From Glycomyces albidus (GTDB lineage Bacteria; Actinomycetota; Actinomycetes; Mycobacteriales; Micromonosporaceae), in assembly GCF_009451885.1 (NCBI RefSeq), contig NZ_WIAO01000018.1, forward strand, positions 1-64,000: a stretch of 64,000 nucleotides of DNA, given 5' to 3'. Below the pieces are notes generated by a model. The model had not been told where the DNA came from. It saw only the letters and a list, made by a program, of their open reading frames with translations, and did not search any database. Position numbers and translations under genes: made by a program. Shown here in pieces: positions 49,640 to 58,465 of the stretch; the stretch's first letter is position 1, and the number at the start of each line of letters is the position of its first letter.

Positions 49640-50713
49640 GTGAAACTCAGCATCGGTATCGTCGGCCTGCCCAACGTCGGCAAGAGCACGCTGTTCAACG
49701 CGCTGACCCGCTCGGACATCCTCGCGGCGAACTACCCGTTCGCGACGATCGAGCCGAACGTCGGCGTCGTCGCCGTCCCGGACGACCGGCTGCCGAAGCT
49801 GGCCGAGATCTACGACTCGGAGAAGATCCTCCCGGCGACGGTGACGTTCGTCGACATCGCCGGGCTCGTCAAGGGCGCCTCGGAGGGCGCGGGCAAGGGC
49901 AACCAGTTCCTGTCGAACATCCGCGAGACCTCGGCGATCGCGCAGGTCGTGCGGGTCTTCGAGGACGGGAACGTCACGCACGTCGACGGCAAGGTCTCGC
50001 CGGTCGACGACATCGAGACCATCAACACCGAGCTGATCCTCGCCGACCTCCAGACCGTCGAGAACGCCCTCAAGCGCCTGGAGCGCGAGGCGCGCATGAA
50101 CAAGGACGCCCGGGCCAAGCTCGAGGCCGTCCAGACCGCGCAGGAGGTCCTCAACGGCGGCAGGACGGTCTTCGCCGCCGGGCTTGACACCGAGCTGCTG
50201 TACGACCTGCACCTGCTCACGGCCAAGCCGTTCATCTACGTGTTCAACGTCGACGAGGACCAGGTCGCCGACGAGGAGCTGGCCGCGAAGCTGCGCGCGC
50301 TGGTGGCCCCGGCGCAGGCCGTGATCCTCGACGCGAAGTTCGAGTCCGAGCTCATCGACCTCGACGAGGCGGAGGCGCGCGAGCTGCTCGAGTCGACCGG
50401 CCAGACCGAGCCGGGCCTCGACCGCCTCGCGAGCGTCGGCTTCGAGACGCTGGGTCTGCAGACGTACCTGACGGCCGGCCCGAAGGAGTCGCGGGCGTGG
50501 ACCATCAAGCAGGGCGCGACCGCCCCGGAGGCGGCCGGCGAGATCCACACCGACTTCCAGCGCGGCTTCATCAAGGCCGAGATCGTGTCGTTCGACGACC
50601 TGATGGAGGCCGGCTCGATGCAGGCGGCCAAGGCCGCCGGCAAGGTCCGCATGGAAGGCAAGGACTATGTCATGGCCGACGGCGACGTGGTGGAGTTCCG
50701 CTTCAACGTGTGA
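49640..50713 (+). CDS. ychF: Redox-regulated ATPase/GTPase YchF
   Basis: This 357-residue protein starts [19 protein letters not shown] (G1 P-loop at 10-18), has [20 protein letters not shown], the atypical YchF nucleotide-specificity motif NVDE (FNVDEDQ) and a C-terminal TGS domain (about 275-357, [15 protein letters not shown]). It binds ribosomes and is conserved in nearly all bacteria. GTG 49640 is the canonical start. Confidence 0.95.
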   Translation: MKLSIGIVGLPNVGKSTLFNALTRSDILAANYPFATIEPNVGVVAVPDDRLPKLAEIYDSEKILPATVTFVDIAGLVKGASEGAGKGNQFLSNIRETSAIAQVVRVFEDGNVTHVDGKVSPVDDIETINTELILADLQTVENALKRLEREARMNKDARAKLEAVQTAQEVLNGGRTVFAAGLDTELLYDLHLLTAKPFIYVFNVDEDQVADEELAAKLRALVAPAQAVILDAKFESELIDLDEAEARELLESTGQTEPGLDRLASVGFETLGLQTYLTAGPKESRAWTIKQGATAPEAAGEIHTDFQRGFIKAEIVSFDDLMEAGSMQAAKAAGKVRMEGKDYVMADGDVVEFRFNV

Positions 50714-50755
50714 GCAGTGGCGTTCCGCTCCAACTGGGAACCCGTGCAAGCAAAG

Positions 50756-50778
50756 AGGCCCGCACCTGGTGCGGGCCT
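50756..50778 (+). terminator. Terminator after ychF
   Basis: AGGCCCGCAC (50756-50765) and GTGCGGGCCT (50769-50778) form a perfect 10-bp stem with loop ctg, preceded by AAAG and followed by TTTC, a good intrinsic terminator. Confidence 0.9.
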
Positions 50779-50849
50779 TTCGCTTGTTCGGCGGATCGCC
50801 GGGAGGTGGGGTTCCCGGCGGTCCGCCGCGCCTGTGCCGCCTGCGGCGG

Positions 50850-51206
50850 CTAGTCGCCTCGCCGGAGCCAGCGGAAGCGGCCTCTGGAGAGGTGGGTCTC
50901 CTCGGCCGCGAGGTCTCCGGCGATGGTGATGTAGGCGGTCTCGACGCGGCCGGCGAAGGTCACGTCGGTGAGGCTGAACCCGCCTTCTTCGCGGGCGAGC
51001 ACGATGAGCGTGGCATCTCCGATGCGCCGCACGTCCGCGTGGACGCCGAGCGTGTCGGCGAAGATCTTGATCTGCTCGGCGAGCTCGGCGTGCTGGGAGT
51101 CGTCGAGCGGCAGCGACCGCGAGAGACGGCCGTCGTCCGCTACCCAACCGTTGAGCTCCCTCAATGCGTCCAGCAGCACGTTGTCGTCTTGCTCCGTTCT
51201 CCCCAT
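50850..51206 (-). CDS. Pterin-4a-carbinolamine dehydratase-like protein with degenerate active site
   Basis: The 118-residue protein fits the PCD/DCoH fold: LLDALRELNGWVADDGRLSRSL, a central helix (SQHAELAEQIKIFADTLG) and GGFSLTDVTFAGRVETAYI. The catalytic HHP that follows the helix in PCDs is replaced by GVHADVR with a single histidine. It may therefore be a structural or binding homologue. ATG 51206 gives the usual length; an upstream extension lacks support. It converges with ychF. Confidence 0.65.
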   Translation of the reverse strand: MGRTEQDDNVLLDALRELNGWVADDGRLSRSLPLDDSQHAELAEQIKIFADTLGVHADVRRIGDATLIVLAREEGGFSLTDVTFAGRVETAYITIAGDLAAEETHLSRGRFRWLRRGD

Positions 51207-51710
51207 GGCACCGTCGCCATTCGTCGTCGCCGTTCCGAAGTGCCGCGTCCAGCAGAGCTGCGCCCTGCCGGAGCAGGACCGCGACCGATCAGTAAGGTTG
51301 GTCTGACAGCGACCCGGCAGCACGAGGGGCGTTCGTGTCTGAATTGTCGCCGGATCTTTATCATTTCTGAACCGAGTCTTCCGCGTTGTTCAGCTTCTGT
51401 CCAGACCGGCAAACGGGATTAATCGGGTATACCGGTTATCAAGGGACAGTTCTTGTCTGGTTCTGTGCCGACGGACACGATTCCTGACCGCCCGGTCCAT
51501 GCAAGATCAGCCGAACGTATGAGCAACAGGGTGCTCATTGATGTTCACGCATCGTCATTGTTCGCACGAAAGATAACGAAACGCCTTCATCCCGGCAACA
51601 GCCGTCAGGCGCCGCTTCAGCTCCCCTTCAGGTACTCCCGGCTACCGTCGAGACCGGGGGTCCTTTCCCAGCCGCCGCATGGGCTTCCGGCGTGCCTTAG
51701 ACTCCGGCCG
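51207..51710. other. Intergenic region, comparatively AT-rich
   Basis: About 500 bp without a supported gene between the PCD-like and NUDIX genes. From 51340 to 51600 the DNA is clearly less GC-rich than its neighbours and contains a weak dyad (gggacagttcttgtctgg at 51442-51459). It should hold the NUDIX promoter. No RNA gene or repeat was recognised. Confidence 0.45.
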
Positions 51711-52121
51711 GTGAGCGAACCCAGCACCGCCGGACCCCGCATCGTCGTCGCCGCCGCGATCCGCGACGGCCGCGCGGTCCTGGCCGCGGCCCGCGCCTAC
51801 CCGCCCGAGCTCGCCGGCCTCTGGGAGTTCCCCGGCGGCAAGCTCGAACCCGGCGAGACCGAGGCCGAGGCGCTCCGGCGCGAATGCCGCGAGGAGCTCG
51901 GCGTCGAGATCACGGTCGGCGACCGCGTCACCGGCGACCTCGCCACCGGCGGCGGCCGGTTCCTGCTGCGCGTCTACTACGCCGGTCTCGCGAGCGGCGA
52001 ACCGCACCCGAAGGAGCACGCCGAGCTGCGCTGGCTCCTCCCCGAGGAGATCGACTCGGTCCCGTGGCTGCCGGGCAACCGGCCCGCGGTCGAGGCGATC
52101 CGGGAGGCGCTGGGCGCCTAG
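51711..52121 (+). CDS. NUDIX hydrolase (MutT-like)
   Basis: This 136-residue protein has the Nudix box GGKLEPGETEAEALRRECRE followed by ELGV (about 41-64) with all catalytic glutamates. Upstream GLWEFPGGKLE and the short length are MutT-like, so 8-oxo-dGTP cleanup is likely. GTG 51711 is the start; a longer in-frame upstream extension has no ribosome-binding site. It converges with the PLP enzyme gene and overlaps it by 4 bp. Confidence 0.9.
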   Translation: MSEPSTAGPRIVVAAAIRDGRAVLAAARAYPPELAGLWEFPGGKLEPGETEAEALRRECREELGVEITVGDRVTGDLATGGGRFLLRVYYAGLASGEPHPKEHAELRWLLPEEIDSVPWLPGNRPAVEAIREALGA

Positions 52122-53548
52122 AAGAAGGTGCGGATCGCGTCGACCACTCGGCCCGTCTCCTCGTCGACGACCGGGATCAGGCGCCACTTGTCGAAACCGG
52201 TGCACGGGTGGGAGAGGCCGAGCCGCACGATGTCGCCGACGCCCAGGTCCTCCGGTGCGCCGGTGAGGAACAGGTGCTGGTCGCTGATCTGCGGGCATCC
52301 GCTCCCTTTGAGGCCCAACGGGATCGGCAGGTCCTGGTCGTAGGGGAAGTCGCGCCGGCCCCCGTCGAGGATCGCCAGTCCCGGCTCGGGGCGCGAGAGG
52401 ACCTGCGCGCGGCCTTCGAGGGCGGGGCGGAACCCGGGACCGTCGCCGCCGCGCGCGGCGGGGGTCATGCGGGCGTAGAAGCCGTGGTCGTGGACCAGGT
52501 AGGAGCCGGAGCGCAGGAGCACCTCGGCCTCGCCCGCGAGCGGCCCGAGGACCGCCGCGACCCGGTCGAAGTACGCGCTGCCGCCCGCGGAGATCACCGG
52601 CCGGTCGGTCTCGAAGTCCAAGGCGGCGTAAAGGGTCGCGAGGTCGCCGAGGTAATCGTCTACGGCCGCGAGCGAACCCGGGTCGGTGCCCGACGCCACC
52701 GACCCTTCGTATCCGGCGACGCCCGCCAGGCGCAGGTTCGGCGCGGCCGCGACGCGCGCGGCTACCGCGAGCGCGGCCTCGACGCTCCGCGCCCCGCCCC
52801 GCCCGCCCGGGGTGCCGAGCTCGACGATTACGTCGATGGTCGTAAGCGCGGCGGCCGAAACCCTGTCGATGGTCACCTCGGAATCGGAAAAAAGTGCGAT
52901 GTGGGTGCCGTTCTGCGCCCATACGCTTAGTCGTGCGAGCGCAGCAGGATCGGCGATCTGGTTGGCGACGAGGATGCGCGGCACGCCGAAATGGCGCGCC
53001 ACGCCGGCCTGAAAGGGGGTGGCGACAGTGATGGCGGCGGCGCCGGCTTCGAGCTGGCGGCGCCACAGTTGGGGGGCCATGGTGGCCTTGCCGTGAGGGG
53101 CGAGCGCGAGGTTCCGATCGGCGCACCACGCGGCCATGGCGCGGAGGTTGTGTTCGAGGGCCTGCGCCGAGAGGGTGACGACGGGTGTGGAGAGCTCGGC
53201 GGCGAGCGGACCGGTGGTAAGCCGCCGGGTCCCGGCCGGGCCGCCGCCGCGGGGCGGCCCGGCACCGGGGACACGGGCGAGCGCGTCGGCTGCGGCGCCG
53301 GTGCCCGACGGAGCGACGGGTCCCCGGGCGAGGGCCGGGTCATGACCGGCGATCGGGTCGGCAGGGCCGCCCGGGGTGGAGCGGGCGGGAGCGGGCGGCG
53401 GCGCAGTGGCGGGGTGGGTGGGGGTGGGGGGCGGGGGGCCCGAAGCCAGCCATTCGGCGATGGTCAGGCCGTGGGCTGCGGCGGGGATGCCCTTGTGGCG
53501 CCAGTCGAGGACCTCGTCGTGGAGGGCGGCCAGCCGGGTCGTGTCCAT
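52118..53548 (-). CDS. D-serine/D-threonine deaminase-type PLP enzyme (alanine racemase-fold type)
   Basis: The 476-residue enzyme has the PLP lysine K154 in PHGKATM and, near the C-terminus, a zinc-type pair SDQHLFL and SHPCTGFDKW as in DSD1-type D-serine dehydratases. An odd proline/alanine/glycine-rich segment fills about residues 36-110, between an N-terminal helix (WLASGPPP onward) and the barrel. ATG 53548 has GGGGAA upstream. It is divergent from RidA and a D-aminoacylase, consistent with D-amino-acid catabolism. Confidence 0.82.
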   Translation of the reverse strand: MDTTRLAALHDEVLDWRHKGIPAAAHGLTIAEWLASGPPPPTPTHPATAPPPAPARSTPGGPADPIAGHDPALARGPVAPSGTGAAADALARVPGAGPPRGGGPAGTRRLTTGPLAAELSTPVVTLSAQALEHNLRAMAAWCADRNLALAPHGKATMAPQLWRRQLEAGAAAITVATPFQAGVARHFGVPRILVANQIADPAALARLSVWAQNGTHIALFSDSEVTIDRVSAAALTTIDVIVELGTPGGRGGARSVEAALAVAARVAAAPNLRLAGVAGYEGSVASGTDPGSLAAVDDYLGDLATLYAALDFETDRPVISAGGSAYFDRVAAVLGPLAGEAEVLLRSGSYLVHDHGFYARMTPAARGGDGPGFRPALEGRAQVLSRPEPGLAILDGGRRDFPYDQDLPIPLGLKGSGCPQISDQHLFLTGAPEDLGVGDIVRLGLSHPCTGFDKWRLIPVVDEETGRVVDAIRTFF

Positions 53549-53584
53549 CGTTCCCCGCAATCAATAGGAAGGTATCTTCACTAT

Positions 53585-53992
53585 ATGACCGAGAAACTCG
53601 CGATCCGCACCGACGCCGCCCCCGCTCCCGCGCACGCCTTCCCGCAGGGCGTGCGGAAGGGCCCGCTGCTCACCGTCTCCGGGCAGGGCCCGGTGGACCC
53701 GGCCACCGGGGAGTACCTGTACCCGGGGGACGTGAAGGCGCAGACGCGGCGGACGCTCGAGAACGTGGCCGCGATCGTCGAGGCGGGCGGCGCCGCGTTC
53801 GCGGACGTGATGATGCTCCGCGTGTACCTCGCCGACCGCGGGGACTTCGCCGCGATGAACGAGGTCTACGAGGCGTTCCTCGCCGAGCGGATCGGCGGCG
53901 CCGCGCCCTACCCGTGCCGCACGACGGTGGTCTGCACGCTCCCGAGGGCCGAGATGCTGGTGGAGATCGACGCCCTGGCCTGCGTAGACTGA
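53585..53992 (+). CDS. RidA family enamine/imine deaminase
   Basis: This 135-residue protein has the RidA fold with QGVRKGPLLTVSGQGPVDPATG, QTRRTLENVAAIVEAGGA and the C-terminal AEMLVEIDALA (the arginine near CRTTVVCTLPRAEML contacts substrate). RidA hydrolyses reactive 2-aminoacrylate released by serine/threonine dehydratases. It lies divergent from such an enzyme. Confidence 0.9.
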   Translation: MTEKLAIRTDAAPAPAHAFPQGVRKGPLLTVSGQGPVDPATGEYLYPGDVKAQTRRTLENVAAIVEAGGAAFADVMMLRVYLADRGDFAAMNEVYEAFLAERIGGAAPYPCRTTVVCTLPRAEMLVEIDALACVD

Positions 53993-54036
53993 CCCGGCTT
54001 GCCGGTCGGGGAAGGCATGTTCGGAGGGGGCGCCTG

Positions 54037-55650
54037 GTGGCTGCAGAGGACTTCGTGATCCGGGGCGCCGAGATCGCGGACGGGACCGGCGCGCCGCGCT
54101 ACCGAGCGGACGTCGCGGTCCGCGACGGGCGCATCGCCGAGATCGGCGAACGCCTCGCCGATGGCTCGGGGCGCGCGAGGACGGTCGACGCCGGCGGGCT
54201 CGTGCTCGCGCCCGGCTTCATCGACATGCACGCCCACTCCGAGCTCGCGCTCCTCACCGACCACGACCACCTCGCGAAGCTCGGCCAGGGCGTCACGCTC
54301 GAAGTGCTCGGGCAGGACGGCCTCTCCTACGCGCCCGTGGACGACGCGACCGCACCCCAGATGTGGAAGGCCATCGCCGCCTGGAACGGGCGCCTCGACG
54401 TGGACTACGACTGGCGCACGGTCGGCGAGTACCTCGACCGGCTCGACCGCGGCATCGACGGCCGCGGCATCCCCGTGAACGCCGCCTACCTGGTCCCCCA
54501 CGGGACCGTCCGGATGCTCGCCATGGGCTGGGACGACCGGCCGCCGACCCCCGCCGAGCTCGATGCGATGAAAGCCCTTGTCGCCCAAGGCATGGAAGAA
54601 GGCGCCTTCGGGCTCTCGGCCGGGCTCAGCTACACGCCGGGGATGTACGCCGGCACCGCCGAGCTCGTCGAACTGTGCGCAGTCGTCGCCGAGTACGGCG
54701 GGTACTTCGGGCCCCACCAGCGCAGCTACGGCGCCGGCGCCATGGAGGGCTACGCGGAGATGATCCAGATCTGCCGCCAGGCCGGCTGCGCCCTGCACCT
54801 CGCGCACGCCACCTTGAACTACGACGTGAACGCGGGCCGCGCGGCCGAGCTGCTCAAGCTCGTCGACGAGGCGCTCGACGAGGGCGTGCCGGTCAGCCTC
54901 GACACCTACCCCTACCTGCCGGGCATGACGATGCTCGCGGCGCTCCTGCCGAGCTGGTCGCTCGCGGGCGGCTACGGGGCCCTCCGCGAACGGCTCGAGG
55001 ACGCGGACGCGCGGGCGCGGATCGTGCACGAGCTCGACGTGACCGGCACCGACGGCGCGAACGGGGTGCCCGCCGACTGGGCGAAGTACGAGATCGCGAG
55101 CGTCGCCAATCCCGAACTGCGCGAGTACGTCGGCAAGCCTGTCGCCGAGGCCGCCGGAGGGCGGCGGCCCGCCGAGTTCTTCCTCGACCTGCTCGTGCGC
55201 GACGACTTCGGCACCGGCTGCCTCATGCACGTGGGCAACGAGGAGAACGTGCGCGCCATCATGCGGCACGGCGTCCACACCGGATCGTCGGACGGCGTGC
55301 TCGCCGGCGAGAAGATCCACCCCCGGGCGTGGGGCTCGTTCGCCCGCTACCTCGGCCACTACACGCGCGAGCTGGGGCTGTTCAGCGTCGAGGAGTGCGT
55401 GGCGCACCTGAGCGGGCGCCCGGCCGCGGTCCTCGGGCTCGGCGACCGCGGACTCGTCAAGGAGGGATACGCGGCCGACCTCGTCCTGTTCGATCCGGAC
55501 ACTGTGGACGCGATGGCGACGTTCGCCGAGCCGCGCCGGCAGGCCGCGGGGATCCCGTACGTGTTCGTCAACGGCGCCTTGGCGGTCGACGAGGGGCGGC
55601 GGACCGAGGTCCTGCCCGGCCGCTCGGTCCGCCGCCCCGGCTCCCGCTGA
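54037..55650 (+). CDS. N-acyl-D-amino-acid deacylase-like amidohydrolase
   Basis: This 537-residue amidohydrolase starts at GTG 54037 behind GGAGGGGG. It has IDMHAHSEL (first metal histidines), the later LHLAHATLN and GTGCLMHVGNEENV, and GSSDGVL with the metal aspartate. It resembles D-aminoacylases releasing D-amino acids from N-acyl forms. The usual SHD at the first motif is MHAHSE here. Confidence 0.85.
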   Translation: MAAEDFVIRGAEIADGTGAPRYRADVAVRDGRIAEIGERLADGSGRARTVDAGGLVLAPGFIDMHAHSELALLTDHDHLAKLGQGVTLEVLGQDGLSYAPVDDATAPQMWKAIAAWNGRLDVDYDWRTVGEYLDRLDRGIDGRGIPVNAAYLVPHGTVRMLAMGWDDRPPTPAELDAMKALVAQGMEEGAFGLSAGLSYTPGMYAGTAELVELCAVVAEYGGYFGPHQRSYGAGAMEGYAEMIQICRQAGCALHLAHATLNYDVNAGRAAELLKLVDEALDEGVPVSLDTYPYLPGMTMLAALLPSWSLAGGYGALRERLEDADARARIVHELDVTGTDGANGVPADWAKYEIASVANPELREYVGKPVAEAAGGRRPAEFFLDLLVRDDFGTGCLMHVGNEENVRAIMRHGVHTGSSDGVLAGEKIHPRAWGSFARYLGHYTRELGLFSVEECVAHLSGRPAAVLGLGDRGLVKEGYAADLVLFDPDTVDAMATFAEPRRQAAGIPYVFVNGALAVDEGRRTEVLPGRSVRRPGSR

Positions 55651-55691
55651 CGGGCCGGCCGGAGATTCCTCCACGAGAGATTGAGGTTCCC

Positions 55692-56837
55692 TTGAACATC
55701 GCCAGAATCGAGACCTTCCTCGTACCGCCCCGGTGGCTGTTCGTGCGCGTCGAGACCGACGACGGGATCGTCGGCTGGGGCGAGCCGATCGTCGAAGGGC
55801 GCGCCGAAGCCGTGGCCGCGGTCGTCGCCACCCTCGCCGAGCGGCTCGTCGGCGCCGACGCCTCCCGGATCGAGGACCACTGGCAGGTCATGACCAAGGG
55901 CGGGTTCTACCGCGGCGGCCCGGTGCTCTCCAGCGCCGTCGCCGGGATCGACCAGGCCCTGTGGGACATCAAGGGCAAGGCCCTCGGCGTCCCGGTGCAC
56001 GACCTGCTCGGCGGTGCCGTCCGCGACAAGGTCCGGGTCTACACGTGGATCGGCGGCGACACCGTCGAAGCGCTCGCCGAGGACGCCCTGCGCGCCAAGG
56101 AGAACGGGTTCGACGCCGCCAAGTGCAACGCCGCCGCGCAGCTCGGGCCCATCGAGTCCCCCGCGGCCGTGCGCGCGATCGTCGACCAGTTCACCGAGCT
56201 CCGGGCGGCCGTCGGCGACGGCTTCGACATCGCGATCGACTTCCACGGCCGCTTCTCGACCGCGATGGCCCGCCGCGTGCTGCCCCTGCTCGAGCCGCTG
56301 CTGCCGCTGTTCGTCGAGGAGGTCGTGCTGCCGGAGTTCTCACGGGACCTGGCGGCCGTCACCGCCGGCACGTCGATCCCGATCGCCACCGGCGAGCGCC
56401 TGTACTCGCGCTGGGACTTCCGGGACGTGCTCCCCGCGGGGATCGCGGTCGCGCAGCCGGACCTCTCGCACGCGGGCGGGATCTCCGAGGTCCGCCGGAT
56501 CGCGGCGATGGCCGAGGCGTACGACGTCGCGATGGCGCCGCACTGCCCGCTGGGGCCGATCGCCCTCGCGTCGAGCCTCCAGGTGGACTTCGCGACCCCG
56601 AACTTCCTCATCCAGGAGCAGAGCCTCGGCATCCACTACAACCAGGGCAACGACCTGCTCGACTACCTCGTGGACCCGTCGGTGTTCGCGTTCACGGACG
56701 GGTACGTGGAGCGGCCGACGGCCCCGGGCCTGGGCATCGAGGTCGACGAGGCGGCGGTCCGCAAGGCCGCCGAGGACCCGCACCGGTGGCGCAACCAGGT
56801 GTGGCGGCTCCGGGACGGCACCTTCGCCGAGTGGTAG
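55692..56837 (+). CDS. dgoD: D-galactonate dehydratase family protein (mandelate racemase/enolase superfamily)
   Basis: The 381-residue protein matches E. coli DgoD over its whole length: PPRWLFVRVETDDGIVGWGEP, GFYRGGPVLSSAVAGIDQALW, the metal/catalytic DFHGR, LPEF, QPDLSHAGGI, MAPHCPLGPIALAS and LIQEQSLGIHYN. It dehydrates D-galactonate to 2-keto-3-deoxy-galactonate. The start is TTG 55692, 41 nt after the deacylase. Why a sugar-acid enzyme follows D-aminoacylase is unclear; another acid substrate is possible. Confidence 0.9.
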   Translation: MNIARIETFLVPPRWLFVRVETDDGIVGWGEPIVEGRAEAVAAVVATLAERLVGADASRIEDHWQVMTKGGFYRGGPVLSSAVAGIDQALWDIKGKALGVPVHDLLGGAVRDKVRVYTWIGGDTVEALAEDALRAKENGFDAAKCNAAAQLGPIESPAAVRAIVDQFTELRAAVGDGFDIAIDFHGRFSTAMARRVLPLLEPLLPLFVEEVVLPEFSRDLAAVTAGTSIPIATGERLYSRWDFRDVLPAGIAVAQPDLSHAGGISEVRRIAAMAEAYDVAMAPHCPLGPIALASSLQVDFATPNFLIQEQSLGIHYNQGNDLLDYLVDPSVFAFTDGYVERPTAPGLGIEVDEAAVRKAAEDPHRWRNQVWRLRDGTFAEW

Positions 56838-56870
56838 GCGCCCGCGGGGCGGGTCGCGTCCCGCCCCGTC

Positions 56871-57242
56871 CTACCGCGCCGGTTCGGGGAGCGCCGCGGT
56901 GGCGATCACCTCGTCCAGGATGGACCTGGTGCGCTGGAGGTCGGCGATGGTGCGGTCGATCCGGTCGCGTTCGGCCATGAGCTCGCGGGCGAGGCTCTCC
57001 GTGGTGTGCTCGTTGGGGCCGCCGTCCTCGTCGTGGATGCACGGCAGGACCGAGGCCACAGTGGTCGAGTCGAGCCCGGCGGCGAACAGCACCTGGATGC
57101 GGATGACCCGGTCGACGGCCTTCTCGGCGTACTCGCGGTGGCCCCCGGGCGTACGCTCGGAGGCGAGGAGGCCGCGCTCCTCGTAGTAGCGCAGGGACCT
57201 GACGCTGACCCCGGTCCGCTTGGCGAGCTCCCCGATTCGCAT
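56871..57242 (-). CDS. MerR family regulator of the Old Yellow Enzyme
   Basis: This 123-residue protein has RIGELAKRTGVSVRSLRYYEERGLL (split by the 20-residue rule at about 2-26) with PGGHREYAEKAV and a C-terminal dimerisation helix. One cysteine lies at VLPCIHDE. ATG 57242 is chosen four codons inside an alternative. It is divergent from the OYE gene with a shared dyad. Confidence 0.88.
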   Translation of the reverse strand: MRIGELAKRTGVSVRSLRYYEERGLLASERTPGGHREYAEKAVDRVIRIQVLFAAGLDSTTVASVLPCIHDEDGGPNEHTTESLARELMAERDRIDRTIADLQRTRSILDEVIATAALPEPAR

Positions 57243-57260
57243 GGCGTGCCTCACAATCCC

Positions 57261-57298
57261 TTGAACCTCACATCGGTGTCAGGTTCTACCGTACCCGT
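57261..57298 (+). promoter_or_regulatory. MerR-type promoter of a probably leaderless OYE gene
   Basis: TTGAAC (57261-57266) and TACCGT (57287-57292) are 20 bp apart, with the dyad GAACCT...AGGTTC around the spacer. The -10 box ends 6 nt before ATG 57299, which implies a leaderless transcript. A long spacer and dyad fit activation by the adjacent MerR protein. Confidence 0.6.
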
Positions 57299-58405
57299 AT
57301 GACGAACGAAACGACGGCCCGGCGCCTCTTCGAGCCGGTGAGGCTCGGCGCCCTGGAGCTCCCCAACCGCATGGTCATGGCCCCGATGACGCGCAACCGC
57401 GCCACGTTCGCGGGCGTCCCGCTGCCGCTCATGGCCGAGTACTACGGCCAGCGCGCCACCGCCGGCCTCATCGTGGGCGAGGCGTCCACGCCGAGCCCGG
57501 TCGGGTTCACGTACCCCGAGATCGCGGGCCTCTACGACGACGAGCAGGTCGAGGGCTGGCGGGCCGTGGCCGCGGCCGTGAAGGCCGGCGGCGGGCGCCT
57601 GTTCCTGCAGATCGAGCACGGCGGCCGGATCGGCCACCCCGACAACAACCCCGGCGGGCACCTGCCGATGGCGCCCTCGCCGGTGCGGCTCCCGGGCGGG
57701 ATCCACACCCCGACCGGGCACCAGGAGGCGCCGGTCCCGGTCGAGATGACCGAGGCCGAGCTCAAGAACACGGTGGTCGAGTTCGCGACCGCGGCCCGGA
57801 ACGCGCTCCGGGCCGGCGCGGACGGCGTGGAGGTCCACTCCGCCAACGGGTACCTGCTCAACCAGTTCCTGGCCACGAGCGTGAACCGGCGCACCGACCG
57901 GTACGGCGGCTCGGTCGAGAATCGGATCCGGTTCGTCGTCGAGGTGGTCGAGGCCGTGGTCGCGGAGGTCGGCGCGGAGCGGACCGGGCTTCGGATCTCG
58001 CCGTGGAACACCACGAACGGGATCGACGTGGCCGACAAGGACGAGCTGTTCCCGGCGCTGCTGGACGCGGTGTCGCACCTGGGCCTGGCGTACCTGCACG
58101 TGGCGTACGCGCGGCCCGAGGAGCCGCTGTTCGCGGTGATCCGGAGGCGCTGGGCCGGGCCGCTGATCGCGAACCCGGACCTGGGCGAGGAGCTTCCGAT
58201 CCCCGCCGACGGCGGGCTCGCGAAGGGCGTGGCGCTGCTGGAGGCGGGCGCGGACCTGATCGCGTTCGGGCGCGCGTTCCTGGCGAACCCGGACCTGGTC
58301 GAGCGGTACCGGACCGGCGCGGCGCTCAACCCGGTCCGGGAGGACCGGTCGCTGTACGGCGGCGGCGCCGAGGCGTACACGGACTACCCGTTCCTCGACT
58401 CCTGA
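57299..58405 (+). CDS. Old Yellow Enzyme family NADH:flavin oxidoreductase
   Basis: This 368-residue FMN enzyme has LELPNRMVMAPMTRNRA (about 18-34), IEHGGRIGHPDN, VEVHSANGYLLNQFL and LIAFGRAFLANPDLVERY. It reduces activated C=C bonds of electrophiles with NAD(P)H. It is divergent from its MerR regulator, a common electrophile-stress arrangement. Confidence 0.93.
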   Translation: MTNETTARRLFEPVRLGALELPNRMVMAPMTRNRATFAGVPLPLMAEYYGQRATAGLIVGEASTPSPVGFTYPEIAGLYDDEQVEGWRAVAAAVKAGGGRLFLQIEHGGRIGHPDNNPGGHLPMAPSPVRLPGGIHTPTGHQEAPVPVEMTEAELKNTVVEFATAARNALRAGADGVEVHSANGYLLNQFLATSVNRRTDRYGGSVENRIRFVVEVVEAVVAEVGAERTGLRISPWNTTNGIDVADKDELFPALLDAVSHLGLAYLHVAYARPEEPLFAVIRRRWAGPLIANPDLGEELPIPADGGLAKGVALLEAGADLIAFGRAFLANPDLVERYRTGAALNPVREDRSLYGGGAEAYTDYPFLDS

Positions 58406-58422
58406 ACGGCGCCAATGGAAAC

Positions 58423-58450
58423 GGGGCTCCCCGCGGTGGCGGGGAGCCCC
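58423..58450. terminator. Bidirectional hairpin terminator
   Basis: GGGGCTCCCCGC (58423-58434) and GCGGGGAGCCCC (58439-58450) form a perfect 12-bp stem with loop ggtg, between converging OYE and subtilase genes. It is preceded by AAAC and followed by TT. Confidence 0.88.
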
Positions 58451-58465
58451 TTGGCGTCCGCCGGG

